Below are positions 1 to 6,565 of a stretch of DNA of 6,709 nt, piece after piece; position 1 is the stretch's first letter, and each line of letters begins with the position of its first letter. The notes under the pieces were generated by a model. That model saw only the letters and a program-made list of their open reading frames with translations, searched no databases and was not told the origin of the DNA. The translations under genes and the position numbers were made by a program. The stretch is from contig CAKTDK010000100.1 in NCBI GenBank assembly GCA_934541205.1, forward strand, positions 1-6,709, written 5' to 3'. The stretch is from an uncultured Eubacteriales bacterium. GTDB taxonomy: Bacteria > Bacillota > Clostridia > Oscillospirales > RGIG7773.

Positions 1-114
1 TCCTACAAGATCGTTATAATTTACAGCAAAAATTGTAAATACGATTATTGCCGCCGCAGTTAAAAAAGCATATAACGCAATCTGAGTATATTTTTTATTA
101 TTTTGTAATTTCAT
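1..114 (-). CDS. N-terminus of a probable AI-2E/UPF0118 family membrane protein (partial, runs off the left edge)
   Basis: Only the first 38 residues are present. A short basic, polar head (MKLQNNKKYTQIALYAF) leads into a hydrophobic segment at about residues 12-30, then a polar stretch ending NYNDLVG at the window edge. The 'NKKYTxIAxYAF' head followed at once by a membrane helix resembles the start of clostridial AI-2E family transporters (UPF0118, PF01594). These are multi-helix inner-membrane proteins, variously implicated in autoinducer-2 export or Na+/H+ exchange. The start is supported by GGAGA at 121-125, 6 nt upstream of the ATG. The stop codon of the preceding gene lies only 14 nt upstream, so this is probably the last or a late gene of the rnf operon. 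The family call rests on 38 residues and is tentative. That it is a membrane protein with this start is much safer. Confidence 0.5.
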   Translation of the reverse strand, partial: MKLQNNKKYTQIALYAFLTAAAIIVFTIFAVNYNDLVG

Positions 115-128
115 AAGACTTCTCCATT

Positions 129-1346
129 CTATTTAAAAAGACCAAAATTTATATTCCCGTCGATAGAATAAACTACATAATACTCTTGATTGTTGTCTTT
201 TAATGCTTTAACTTGATTTTGTATATCATCTGCCGTTAAATTTCTGCTGTTAAGATTAAAACCTTGAATAACAGGCTTTATATAACATTGGGTATTATTG
301 TTTTTTACACAGCTTTTATAAAGCTGGTATACTGTATTATATAAATTTTCTTCTGCATTGTTTATATTTATTTCCCCTGTAACAATAGGAGTATGGCTTT
401 GAACTAAAGAAGGATTTAAAAAAGGATAACAAATATCGCCGGATAACATAACTTTCTTACTTAAACCGCTTTTTTCATCTGTAAAATTATTATATAAATA
501 ATACCCGTCTTCAATAATTCCAAGCTTTATGTCTCCGTTCAAGCCTTTTTTAACTGATTTCACAAAGTTTACAAGCGTATCCTCTTTTGAAATAGCCTGA
601 GGTGTTTTTTCATAGTTTATCAAATAAGTTTTTCCATTTGAAACAAAAGAAACATTTGACAAAATAATTTCCGAAACTTTATATTTTGAAGAAATCTCAC
701 TGCAAAGCGAAGAAATGTATTCTGTTCCTTCCACCGAATAGGGATTAATCCATCTTTTATAATTTGAATCAAGCCAAGTTGTACCTTCATTAATGCATAC
801 TGCGGCTTTTTGAACATATGACGGCATAATATTATCTTTAAAGGCGCATAACTTTACAGACAATGTCATTCCTAAATTTTTAACATTTTTTTCGATTTCA
901 TTCAAATCAACAGCTTTACTGCTTACAGCTCCGCTGTTTAAAGCAGTTTCATTTGAAGTTTCAAAATATATATTTCCCTCTGAATCTTTTATTTCTAAAA
1001 TAATATTATTAAAACCTTTTGATTTTGCATCTGAAATTATATTTAAATACTGTCCGTCTGTTATTTTTTGAGAAGGTATATATAAAGAAACAGTTTTTAC
1101 ATTTTTCATTTTATCTTCAGGCGTTGCTGTAACAGTACCGCCCTCGGAAGTAATATTTTCAGGAGTAACAGTATTATTAGTCATTTTTTTATAAACCACT
1201 CCTGCAGTAAAATATCCTAAATACAGCACTATTAAAAGTCCGAAAGCTATCCCTGCAACTTTTAAAAATGTATATAGCTTTTTTCTTTTTTGCCTTTGTT
1301 TTCTTCTGGAGATTTTATTAAGATTTAATCTGTTTCTTTTTCTCAT
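129..1346 (-). CDS. Membrane-anchored DUF4015-like (putative glycoside hydrolase family) protein
   Basis: This 405-residue protein has a strongly basic cytoplasmic head (residues 1-24), one membrane helix at about 27-51, a Thr/Glu-rich linker to about 80, and an extracytoplasmic domain from about 83 to the end. The domain matches the layout of the DUF4015 putative glycoside hydrolases (PF13200), thought to be TIM barrels. It shows a strand followed by a helix near 86-110, 'IILEIKDSEGNIYFET' (115-130, like the family VIDIKDxxG), 'VKLCAFKDN' (164-172, like the RxxxFKD strand), 'TTWLD' (189-193) and 'WINPYS' (199-204, like W.DPYS). The next family block, usually EIQFDYVRFP, reads EIILSNVSF (226-234) and lacks the acidic residue, so activity is doubtful. 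The gene starts 7 nt after rnfB; AAGGAATGAG at the rnfB stop serves as ribosome site. Family membership is fairly firm. Substrate and function are unknown, and a structural or wall-binding role is possible. Confidence 0.72.
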   Translation of the reverse strand: MRKRNRLNLNKISRRKQRQKRKKLYTFLKVAGIAFGLLIVLYLGYFTAGVVYKKMTNNTVTPENITSEGGTVTATPEDKMKNVKTVSLYIPSQKITDGQYLNIISDAKSKGFNNIILEIKDSEGNIYFETSNETALNSGAVSSKAVDLNEIEKNVKNLGMTLSVKLCAFKDNIMPSYVQKAAVCINEGTTWLDSNYKRWINPYSVEGTEYISSLCSEISSKYKVSEIILSNVSFVSNGKTYLINYEKTPQAISKEDTLVNFVKSVKKGLNGDIKLGIIEDGYYLYNNFTDEKSGLSKKVMLSGDICYPFLNPSLVQSHTPIVTGEININNAEENLYNTVYQLYKSCVKNNNTQCYIKPVIQGFNLNSRNLTADDIQNQVKALKDNNQEYYVVYSIDGNINFGLFK

Positions 1347-1353
1347 AATAAAC

Positions 1354-2160
1354 TCATTCCTTATCTAACAGTTTATAATTAACAATAACATTTCGCGGAC
1401 ATTTTTCATAACAAGTACCGCATTTTGTACATTTTTCATAATCTATCTTAGCAAGCGAACCGTCTACTGTTATTGCGCCGGAAGGACATGATTTTTCACA
1501 TATTTTACAGCCTATGCAGCCTAGTTTGCAATAATTTTTTGTAACTATGCCTTTATCTTTTGAAGCGCAAAGCACCCAAAAATCTTCATCATAAGGAATT
1601 AAAGATATTATTCCTTTAGGACAGGCATCTTTACACATACCGCAAGCAACACATTTATCAGGGTCTATCTTTGCAACATTATATTCAATAGAAATCGCTC
1701 CAAATTTGCAGGCTTTTAAACAATCACCGTATCCAAGACATCCGTAAGGGCATTCTTTTTCTCCGCCGCCTATTTGCATTGCACTGTGGCAATCCATCAC
1801 TCCGTTATATATAAATTTTCTTGAAGCCTTGTCATTTTCACCGCAACAATTTACTACAGCACGAAATCTTACAGGTTCCTCTCCGGAAACTCCCATAATC
1901 TCTCCTACTTTTTTTGAAACTATTTCTCCTCCTACCGGACATCCGTTAACTTTTGCCTTTCCTTCAACAACAGCTGCTGCAAATGCGCTGCATCCTGTAT
2001 AACCGCATCCTCCACAGTTTGCATTCGGAAGAACGTCAACTATTTTTTCAAGTCTTTCATCTGTTTTTACTGCAAATATTTTTGACGCAAATGCAAGAAT
2101 TAATCCAAAAACTATACCCAAGATACCAAGTGATGCTATAGCTAATATAATATTTATCAT
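1354..2160 (-). CDS. rnfB: Rnf complex subunit RnfB, membrane-anchored polyferredoxin
   Basis: RnfB is the entry point for electrons from reduced ferredoxin on the cytoplasmic face of the Rnf complex. The 268 residues begin with a membrane helix (about 3-26), followed by the Fe-S domain C49-x2-C52-x4-C57-x16-C74 shared by all RnfB proteins. The rest is the clostridial long form. Two ferredoxin-like pairs follow: C137/C141/C147/C151 with C170/C173/C176/C180, then C215/C218/C221/C225 with C244/C247/C250/C254. These residues account for five [4Fe-4S] clusters. Further cysteines at 105, 106, 124, 198 and 211 might hold another. C151 is followed by Lys where CP is usual; the other three ferredoxin motifs end in CP. 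The gene starts 15 nt after rnfA with AAGGAG at 2170-2175, 9 nt from the ATG. Identity is clear from the motif order and operon position. Confidence 0.97.
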   Translation of the reverse strand: MINIILAIASLGILGIVFGLILAFASKIFAVKTDERLEKIVDVLPNANCGGCGYTGCSAFAAAVVEGKAKVNGCPVGGEIVSKKVGEIMGVSGEEPVRFRAVVNCCGENDKASRKFIYNGVMDCHSAMQIGGGEKECPYGCLGYGDCLKACKFGAISIEYNVAKIDPDKCVACGMCKDACPKGIISLIPYDEDFWVLCASKDKGIVTKNYCKLGCIGCKICEKSCPSGAITVDGSLAKIDYEKCTKCGTCYEKCPRNVIVNYKLLDKE

Positions 2161-2175
2161 TTTTGTTAACTCCTT

Positions 2176-2763
2176 TTAAAATGGTAACTTAAGTCCCTGA
2201 AATCCCATAAATGCTATTGATAAAAGAGCAGCGGCAATTAAAGCGCTCGGAAAACCTTTAAAAGATTTCGGTATATTGGAATGTTCAAGTCTTTCTCTGA
2301 CTGCCGAAAATAAAACAATGGCAAGCATAAAACCTACTGCCGCCGAAAATCCGTAAACAACAGAAAATAAGAAATTATATTGATTTTGAACATTTAACAA
2401 AGCAACTCCCAAAACAGCGCAATTTGTAGTTATAAGAGGAAGATAAATTCCCAAAGCACTGTATAACGAAGGCATCATTTTTTGAAGCACCATTTCAACA
2501 AATTGAACAAGAGAAGCAATTACAAGAATAAAAGCGATAGTCTGCAAATAATCAAGCTTAAAAGGAATTAAAACAAAAGTGTTAAGAAGCCAGGTAATTG
2601 CAGAAGCAATCGTCATAATAAAAGTAACTGCCAACCCCATACCTACAGCTGTTTCGGTTTTTTTAGACACACCCATAAAAGGACAAATTCCTAAAAATTT
2701 AACCAAAACAAAATTTTCTATTAAAATAGCGCTGACAGATAAAGTTAATAATTGTCCAAGCAT
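2176..2763 (-). CDS. rnfA: Rnf complex membrane subunit RnfA
   Basis: RnfA is an integral membrane subunit of the ion-translocating ferredoxin:NAD+ oxidoreductase, homologous to NqrE. The 195 residues are almost wholly hydrophobic with about six membrane helices. Typical signatures are ENFVLVKFLGICPFMGVSKK (16-35) and PLITTNCAVLGVAL (109-122). C27 and C115, in two half-helices that meet inside the membrane, correspond to the cysteines that in this family share a [2Fe-2S] cluster with the matching pair in RnfE, carrying electrons across the membrane. The ATG overlaps the rnfE stop by one base (TAATG), which suggests translational coupling. A GAGAGGA site lies just upstream, inside the end of rnfE. 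Length is normal for the family. RnfA and RnfE are paralogues; the ENF.LV and CPFMGVS motifs mark this one as RnfA. Confidence 0.96.
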   Translation of the reverse strand: MLGQLLTLSVSAILIENFVLVKFLGICPFMGVSKKTETAVGMGLAVTFIMTIASAITWLLNTFVLIPFKLDYLQTIAFILVIASLVQFVEMVLQKMMPSLYSALGIYLPLITTNCAVLGVALLNVQNQYNFLFSVVYGFSAAVGFMLAIVLFSAVRERLEHSNIPKSFKGFPSALIAAALLSIAFMGFQGLKLPF

Positions 2764-3380
2764 TATTTATCCTCTCCCTTCTTTTTATTCATAAGGTATT
2801 GGACAAATGCTATAAGAAATCCTAAAGTTAAAAATCCGCCTGCCGGCAATATAAACATTAATGCCGGCTCATAAGAATCCGGAAATAATTTTATTCCGCA
2901 GAAAGTACCTGCGCCTAAAATTTCTCTGACAGAAGATATAATTACAAGAGCGCCCGTAAATCCAAGTCCTGTGCCAAGACCGTCTATCATTGAAGGAATA
3001 GGAGAATTTTTCGATGCAAAAGCTTCCGCTCTTGCAAGAATTATACAGTTTACTACGATTAGCGGTATAAAAAGCCCCAAAGACTTTGAAAGAGAAGGTA
3101 AATAAGCTTTTATACAAAGGTCAATCAGCGTTACAAAACCTGCAATTACTATAATATATGCGGCAATTCGTACTTGTTTGGGAATAAATTTTCTAAGCAG
3201 AGATATAAAAAGATTAGAACAGATCAAAACGCAAGTGGCTGCAAGTCCCATACCAAGTCCGTTAAAAACCGACGTTGTAACCGCAAGAGTCGGACACATT
3301 CCCAAAAGCTGTATAAAGGTAGGGTTATTATCTATGGCTTGAGATTTAAAAACTTTAAATAAACTTACTTTGTTTTTCAT
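2763..3380 (-). CDS. rnfE: Rnf complex membrane subunit RnfE
   Basis: RnfE is the partner of RnfA and homologous to NqrD. Its 205 residues contain about six membrane helices. The family blocks are NNPTFIQLLGMCPTLAVTTS (18-37), PLIVVNCIILARAEAFASKN (106-125) and the DGLGTGLGF segment near 133-141. C29 and C112 are the counterparts of RnfA C27 and C115 and should complete the shared intramembrane [2Fe-2S] site. The C-terminal tail is short and basic (NKKKGEDK). The start codon overlaps the rnfG stop in an ATGA arrangement (3377-3380), with a GGGAGGGG purine run just upstream inside rnfG. Translation is therefore probably coupled, fitting equal stoichiometry of the subunits. Length and motifs are ordinary for the family. 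Confidence 0.96.
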   Translation of the reverse strand: MKNKVSLFKVFKSQAIDNNPTFIQLLGMCPTLAVTTSVFNGLGMGLAATCVLICSNLFISLLRKFIPKQVRIAAYIIVIAGFVTLIDLCIKAYLPSLSKSLGLFIPLIVVNCIILARAEAFASKNSPIPSMIDGLGTGLGFTGALVIISSVREILGAGTFCGIKLFPDSYEPALMFILPAGGFLTLGFLIAFVQYLMNKKKGEDK

Positions 3381-3958
3381 CCGTTAACCCCTCCCAAATA
3401 ATTATTAAGCTCTGTCATAGCAGTATTGATACCGCTTGTTACAGCCTTTGAAGTTATTGTTGCTCCGCTTATTGCAGAAATGGTATTTTCTCCCGGCTTT
3501 TCATTTTTTACCACATTTAAAGGCGGTTTTTTATCCAAAAACTGTTCTTTAAATTCTTTATCCGAAGCTTTTGAACCAAGTCCCGGAGTTTCAGAAGAAT
3601 TTACAATTTCAACTCCGGTAATGGTTTTATCAAGAGAAAATCCTACTATAATATCAATATTTCCTCCAAAGCCCAACGGAGAAACAGATACTGCATATCC
3701 TGCTTCCTTTCCGTCATCTGAATAAGCTATGTAAATATCATTTTCATTTGTACTTTCTTCATCTTTTTCAACTATCTTAAATTCCAAAGCTGAAGGAACT
3801 ACTACAGAAAGCGCATCATTAGTTGCTTTTTCTGAATTTTTTGCTATTACGGGTGCTGTAAAATTATTTGTAATTGCTAAAATTCCGGCAATAATAACAG
3901 AAATAGACGTAAGCACAATTGCCGGCATCAGCATAGGTAAAATGTTATTTTTCTTCAT
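3377..3958 (-). CDS. rnfG: Rnf complex subunit RnfG, covalent-flavin protein
   Basis: RnfG is a membrane-anchored electron carrier on the outer face of the membrane, with FMN bound by a phosphoester to a threonine. The 193 residues have one N-terminal helix (about 9-30) and an extracytoplasmic FMN-binding domain. Visible landmarks are PLGFGGNIDIIVGF (94-107), SSETPGLGSK (121-130) and the flavin site SAISGATITSKAVTSG (161-176). T167 of SGAT is the expected FMN attachment residue. In the ApbE recognition pattern (D-x-x-S/T-G-A-T) the first position is usually Asp; here it is S161. The gene overlaps rnfD by 14 bp and has GGAGGT at 3966-3971, 7 nt from the ATG. The modifying enzyme ApbE is not encoded in this window and must act from elsewhere. 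The family assignment is secure. Confidence 0.96.
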   Translation of the reverse strand: MKKNNILPMLMPAIVLTSISVIIAGILAITNNFTAPVIAKNSEKATNDALSVVVPSALEFKIVEKDEESTNENDIYIAYSDDGKEAGYAVSVSPLGFGGNIDIIVGFSLDKTITGVEIVNSSETPGLGSKASDKEFKEQFLDKKPPLNVVKNEKPGENTISAISGATITSKAVTSGINTAMTELNNYLGGVNG

Positions 3959-4943
3959 TTTTATTACCTCCGCCGACTTTCAAAAATTTATATGTTTTTT
4001 TCGGTGTACCAAAAGGTCTTGGAATAAACTTTTTATCTATCATCCATACACAAGCATTCATCAATAAAATAGAATATGATACTCCTTCAGGATATCCTCC
4101 AAAATATCTTATAAACACTGTCAGTAAGCCGCAGCCTATACCAAAAATTACTTTTCCCTTATTTGAAACAGGACTTGTTACATAATCTGTTGCCATAAAA
4201 ATCGCACCCAGCATTAATCCGCCGGAAAAAATGCTGTAAAGCATAAACTCCATACCATCTGAAGTTTTAGGAAAGAAAAAAGTAATTAAAGCTACAGTTC
4301 CTATGTAAGCTACAGGAATATGCCAGGTGATAACCTTTCTTATTAAAAGATATATTCCTCCCAGTATTAAAAGTACAGCTGATATTTCGCCTATACATCC
4401 TGCTTTTACTCCCATAAACATATCACGGACAGATTGTTCCGGAAGTTCTCCGTTTTTCAAAAATGATAGAGGTGTTGCAGTAGTAACTGCGTCAATACCG
4501 TTTGAAAAAGGCTTTGTAAAAGTAGTCATTTCAGAAGGCCATGAAAATAAAAATGCACGGGCAGCAAGCGCCGGATTCATAAAGTTTTGTCCAAGCCCTC
4601 CGAATATCTGTTTTACTACCACTATTGCGAAAAATGATCCTATAACAACCATCCACAAAGGCGTTTGATCAGGCAGATTAAATGCCAAAAGTATGCCGGT
4701 AACTATAGCTGAGCAGTCCCCTATAGTATTTTTCTTTTTTGTTATAAGACAAAATAAATATTCAAACAAAACACAGGAAATAATTCCGGTAAAAACAAGA
4801 ACAAAAGAATTTCTTCCGTAAGCAACTACAGACCAGCAAAATGCCGGAAACAATGCAATAATAACATCAAGCATTACTCCTCTTGTAGACATTTCGGATT
4901 TTATATGAGGAGCAGCAGTAAGCACCATTTTTTTATTAACCAT
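3945..4943 (-). CDS. rnfD: Rnf complex membrane subunit RnfD, covalent-flavin protein
   Basis: RnfD is the large integral membrane subunit, homologous to NqrB, and is thought to take part in ion translocation coupled to flavin redox. From the start chosen here it has 332 residues and about nine to ten membrane helices. Family blocks include APHIKS (11-16), GDCSAIVTGILLAFNLP (75-91), KQIFGGLGQNFMNPALAARA (111-130) and, near the C-terminus, MATDYVTSPVSNKGK. The covalent FMN site is DAVTTATPL (151-159), which fits D-x-x-S/T-x-A-T, so T157 is the expected attachment residue. An in-frame ATG 12 codons upstream (at 4979) exists. MVNKKMVL is preferred because AAGGAG precedes it by 10 nt and because the APH motif then falls near the usual distance from the N-terminus. 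The start overlaps the end of rnfC by 8 bp (ATGGTTAA). Confidence 0.96.
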   Translation of the reverse strand: MVNKKMVLTAAPHIKSEMSTRGVMLDVIIALFPAFCWSVVAYGRNSFVLVFTGIISCVLFEYLFCLITKKKNTIGDCSAIVTGILLAFNLPDQTPLWMVVIGSFFAIVVVKQIFGGLGQNFMNPALAARAFLFSWPSEMTTFTKPFSNGIDAVTTATPLSFLKNGELPEQSVRDMFMGVKAGCIGEISAVLLILGGIYLLIRKVITWHIPVAYIGTVALITFFFPKTSDGMEFMLYSIFSGGLMLGAIFMATDYVTSPVSNKGKVIFGIGCGLLTVFIRYFGGYPEGVSYSILLMNACVWMIDKKFIPRPFGTPKKTYKFLKVGGGNKNEEK

Positions 4944-6261
4944 TTTTTCTACTCTCCTTAATAACCAAAGATTTTGCATTTTTAATTACCTGAACAAGAG
5001 GTATTTTTGCCGGGCATTTATATGCGCACGTACCGCATTCAATACAGTTTAAAACATTTAATTTTTTTAGCATTTCAACATCGTCTTTCTTTTCAAACTG
5101 ATTGATAAAATTAGGCATTAAAAACATAGGACAAGAAGCAGAACATCTTCCGCATCTGATACAATTTGTAGTTACTTCTTTTTTTAATCCTTTCTTTTCA
5201 GACATGAACAAAATGGAAGAAGTAGTTTTTACAACAGGGGTGTCAATACTGTACTGACAATTTCCCATCATAGGTCCCCCCATTATTATTTTATCAGGTT
5301 CTTTTTTTAATCCTCCGCAATATTCAATTATATGTGAAAAAGGAGTTCCCATTTTACATAGAACGTTTGAAGGATTATTTATTAAATCACCGGACACGGT
5401 TATTACTCTTTCAATAACAGGCATACCGGTACAATACGCGTTGCTTAAACAAATACAAGTATCAATATTAAATACTCCGCAGCCTGCATCCATTGGAAGT
5501 TTTCCAACCGGTACTTCTCTTTTGGTAACGGCATATATAAGCTGTTTTTCTCCGCCTTGAGGATATTTTGTTTTTAAAGATATTACTTTAATATTTGTAC
5601 CTTTGCATTTTTGAGTTAAAAATTCTATAGCATCCTTTTTATTATCTTCAATGCCTAAATATGCCTCATTTAATTTAAAAGCCTGCATTAAAATTTTTAT
5701 ACCTTCAATAATTCTTTCGGGACACTCAAGCATTCTTCTGTAATCAGAAGTAATATAAGGTTCGCATTCGGCGCCGTTTATTATCAAAGTATCTATTTTT
5801 GCTTTACTGCAGCTTGAAATTTTTATATGAGTCGGAAAACCCGCACCGCCCATGCCTACAATTCCTGCGTTAAAAGCGATATTTTCAACATCTTCGGAAG
5901 TTAACTGTTCAATAGGCTTTTCATAAGGTTTTATATTTTCTGAAACTTCATATTTATAATCATTTTTTATAATAACCGACATTACTTTTCTTCCGGAAGG
6001 ATGATCCCAGGGTTCAATGGAACTTACTGTTCCCGAAACAGAAGAATATATGTTGGCAAAAAGCCCTCCTTTACAACCGGACAGTTTTTGACCGACCTTA
6101 ACTTCATCTCCTTTTTTCACTATAGGTTCACATACGGCTCCTATATGCTGCAAAAGTGGAAAAATCATAAATTCGGGATATTCTTTTATTTCATCAATAT
6201 CTTTATCTTTAGTAAGTTTTTTATTTCCGGCAGGATGTATTCCGCCTTTAAAAGTAAACAT
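4936..6261 (-). CDS. rnfC: Rnf complex subunit RnfC, NADH-binding flavin and Fe-S protein
   Basis: RnfC is the peripheral cytoplasmic subunit that passes electrons to NAD+ and resembles NuoF of complex I. The 441 residues start with FKGGIHP (4-10) and a biotinyl/lipoyl-like segment (about 35-100, with GDEVKVGQKL and SVSGTVSSIEPWDHPSGR). The nucleotide and flavin fold follows: GMGGAGFPTHIK (136-147), NGAECEPY (162-169), YPQGGEKQL (233-241) and PVGKLPMDAGCGVFNIDTC (251-269). Two [4Fe-4S] motifs close it: C367-x2-C370-x2-C373-x3-C377P and C406-x2-C409-x2-C412-x3-C416P. It lacks the long C-terminal extension seen in many proteobacterial RnfC proteins, as is usual in Clostridia. It is the first gene of the operon, with AGGAGA at 6271-6276, 9 nt before the ATG, and a strong promoter about 40 nt upstream. 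Confidence 0.97.
   Translation of the reverse strand: MFTFKGGIHPAGNKKLTKDKDIDEIKEYPEFMIFPLLQHIGAVCEPIVKKGDEVKVGQKLSGCKGGLFANIYSSVSGTVSSIEPWDHPSGRKVMSVIIKNDYKYEVSENIKPYEKPIEQLTSEDVENIAFNAGIVGMGGAGFPTHIKISSCSKAKIDTLIINGAECEPYITSDYRRMLECPERIIEGIKILMQAFKLNEAYLGIEDNKKDAIEFLTQKCKGTNIKVISLKTKYPQGGEKQLIYAVTKREVPVGKLPMDAGCGVFNIDTCICLSNAYCTGMPVIERVITVSGDLINNPSNVLCKMGTPFSHIIEYCGGLKKEPDKIIMGGPMMGNCQYSIDTPVVKTTSSILFMSEKKGLKKEVTTNCIRCGRCSASCPMFLMPNFINQFEKKDDVEMLKKLNVLNCIECGTCAYKCPAKIPLVQVIKNAKSLVIKESRKNG
4954..4959 (-). promoter_or_regulatory. Ribosome binding site that sets the rnfD start
   Basis: AAGGAG on the minus strand lies 10 nt before the ATG at 4941-4943. It falls inside the last codons of rnfC and downstream of the alternative ATG at 4979, so it can serve only the shorter RnfD start. 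Confidence 0.8.
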
Positions 6262-6301
6262 ATTTATAACTCTCCTAAAACTAAAATATACAATCTAATT
6301 A

Positions 6302-6330
6302 ATTATATTATAAAATGTGTGAAATTTCAA
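6302..6330 (-). promoter_or_regulatory. Sigma-A type promoter of the rnf operon
   Basis: On the minus strand a -35 box TTGAAA (6325-6330) is separated by exactly 17 nt from a perfect -10 box TATAAT (6302-6307). A second TATAAT overlaps it at 6307-6312 but is worse spaced. Transcription would begin near 6295, giving a leader of about 35 nt that holds the rnfC ribosome site and little else. No operator palindrome or riboswitch-sized leader is present, so the sequence gives no sign of regulation at the RNA level. The start site is inferred. Confidence 0.8.
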
Positions 6331-6337
6331 CAAGTTA

Positions 6338-6377
6338 TAAAAATAAAACTAAACCTGATTAATCAGGTTTAGTTTTA
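6338..6377 (-). terminator. Intrinsic terminator of the small CxxC gene, with the stop codon in its loop
   Basis: The sequence from 6344 to 6377 is a perfect inverted repeat. The 16-base arm AAAACTAAACCTGATT (6345-6360) is followed without a gap by its exact complement (6361-6376), plus one more pair outside. Read on the minus strand, the core stem is CTAAACCTGAT against its complement, closed by a tight TTAA turn, and runs into TTTTATTTTTATAA. The 5' arm is made of the last codons of the 68-residue gene and its TAA lies at the centre. This should insulate the upstream unit from the rnf promoter, whose -35 box is 13 nt beyond the palindrome. Confidence 0.85.
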
Positions 6378-6565
6378 AAAAACAATACGCATCCGCTTTC
6401 TTTAAACTGTTTAATTTTTTCATCCAGAAGTTTAATATCACATTTAAAATGCTCTGCCAAACATTTTTTGCATAAAAATTCCTTTGCTCCCCTGTTTATA
6501 AGCTTTTTATGAAGTCCGATATCATCTGAGGATAATAGACAGCTGCATTTTATACATTTACTCAT
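6359..6565 (-). CDS. Small protein with two CxxC pairs (putative zinc ribbon), function unknown
   Basis: I do not recognise a named family. The 68 residues contain C4-x2-C7 (plus C9) and C32-x2-C35. The spacing of about 24 residues between pairs fits a small zinc-ribbon fold. Between them is a polar, helix-like stretch (IGLHKKLINRGAKEF, 16-30). After the second pair come H39, C42 and a charged helix (LLDEKIKQFKES), then GCVLFF and a basic tail. The length and layout resemble small uncharacterised proteins common in clostridial genomes. No signal peptide or membrane segment is present, so it should be cytoplasmic. It overlaps the upstream alpha-galactosidase-like gene by 8 bp (ATGAGTAA), with only a weak AAGG-type ribosome site, so coupled translation is likely. 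Its stop codon lies in the terminator loop. Metal binding is inferred from the cysteine pairs alone. Confidence 0.75.
   Translation of the reverse strand: MSKCIKCSCLLSSDDIGLHKKLINRGAKEFLCKKCLAEHFKCDIKLLDEKIKQFKESGCVLFFKTKPD

Noticed and set aside
3426..3725. Plus-strand open frame of 99 codons
   Set aside because: It is antisense to the FMN domain of rnfG, with no family resemblance in its translation.
4327..4668. Plus-strand open frame of 113 codons
   Set aside because: It lies wholly antisense to rnfD, whose helices and flavin motif are intact. The translation shows no recognisable domain, and an open antisense frame is expected by chance here.
4944..4979. Longer RnfD beginning at the ATG at 4979 (12 extra residues)
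   Set aside because: The extra residues (MQNLWLLRRVEK) are read from the end of rnfC in another frame. The AAGGAG site at 4954-4959 points to the ATG at 4943, and the shorter protein matches the usual RnfD N-terminus.
1354..6261. Na+-translocating NADH:quinone reductase (nqr) instead of rnf
   Set aside because: There is no NqrF-like or NqrA-like gene. A polyferredoxin RnfB and an RnfC with two ferredoxin motifs are both present, which defines Rnf.
6001..6372. Plus-strand open frame of 123 codons
   Set aside because: It runs antisense to rnfC and through the rnf promoter into the terminator, has a low-complexity, aromatic-rich translation, and shows no recognisable domain.
6344..6377. Palindrome as a bidirectional terminator or an operator for rnfC
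   Set aside because: No plus-strand gene converges on it. It sits upstream of the -35 box rather than over the promoter core, and its U-rich tail on the minus strand is what an intrinsic terminator for the upstream gene requires.
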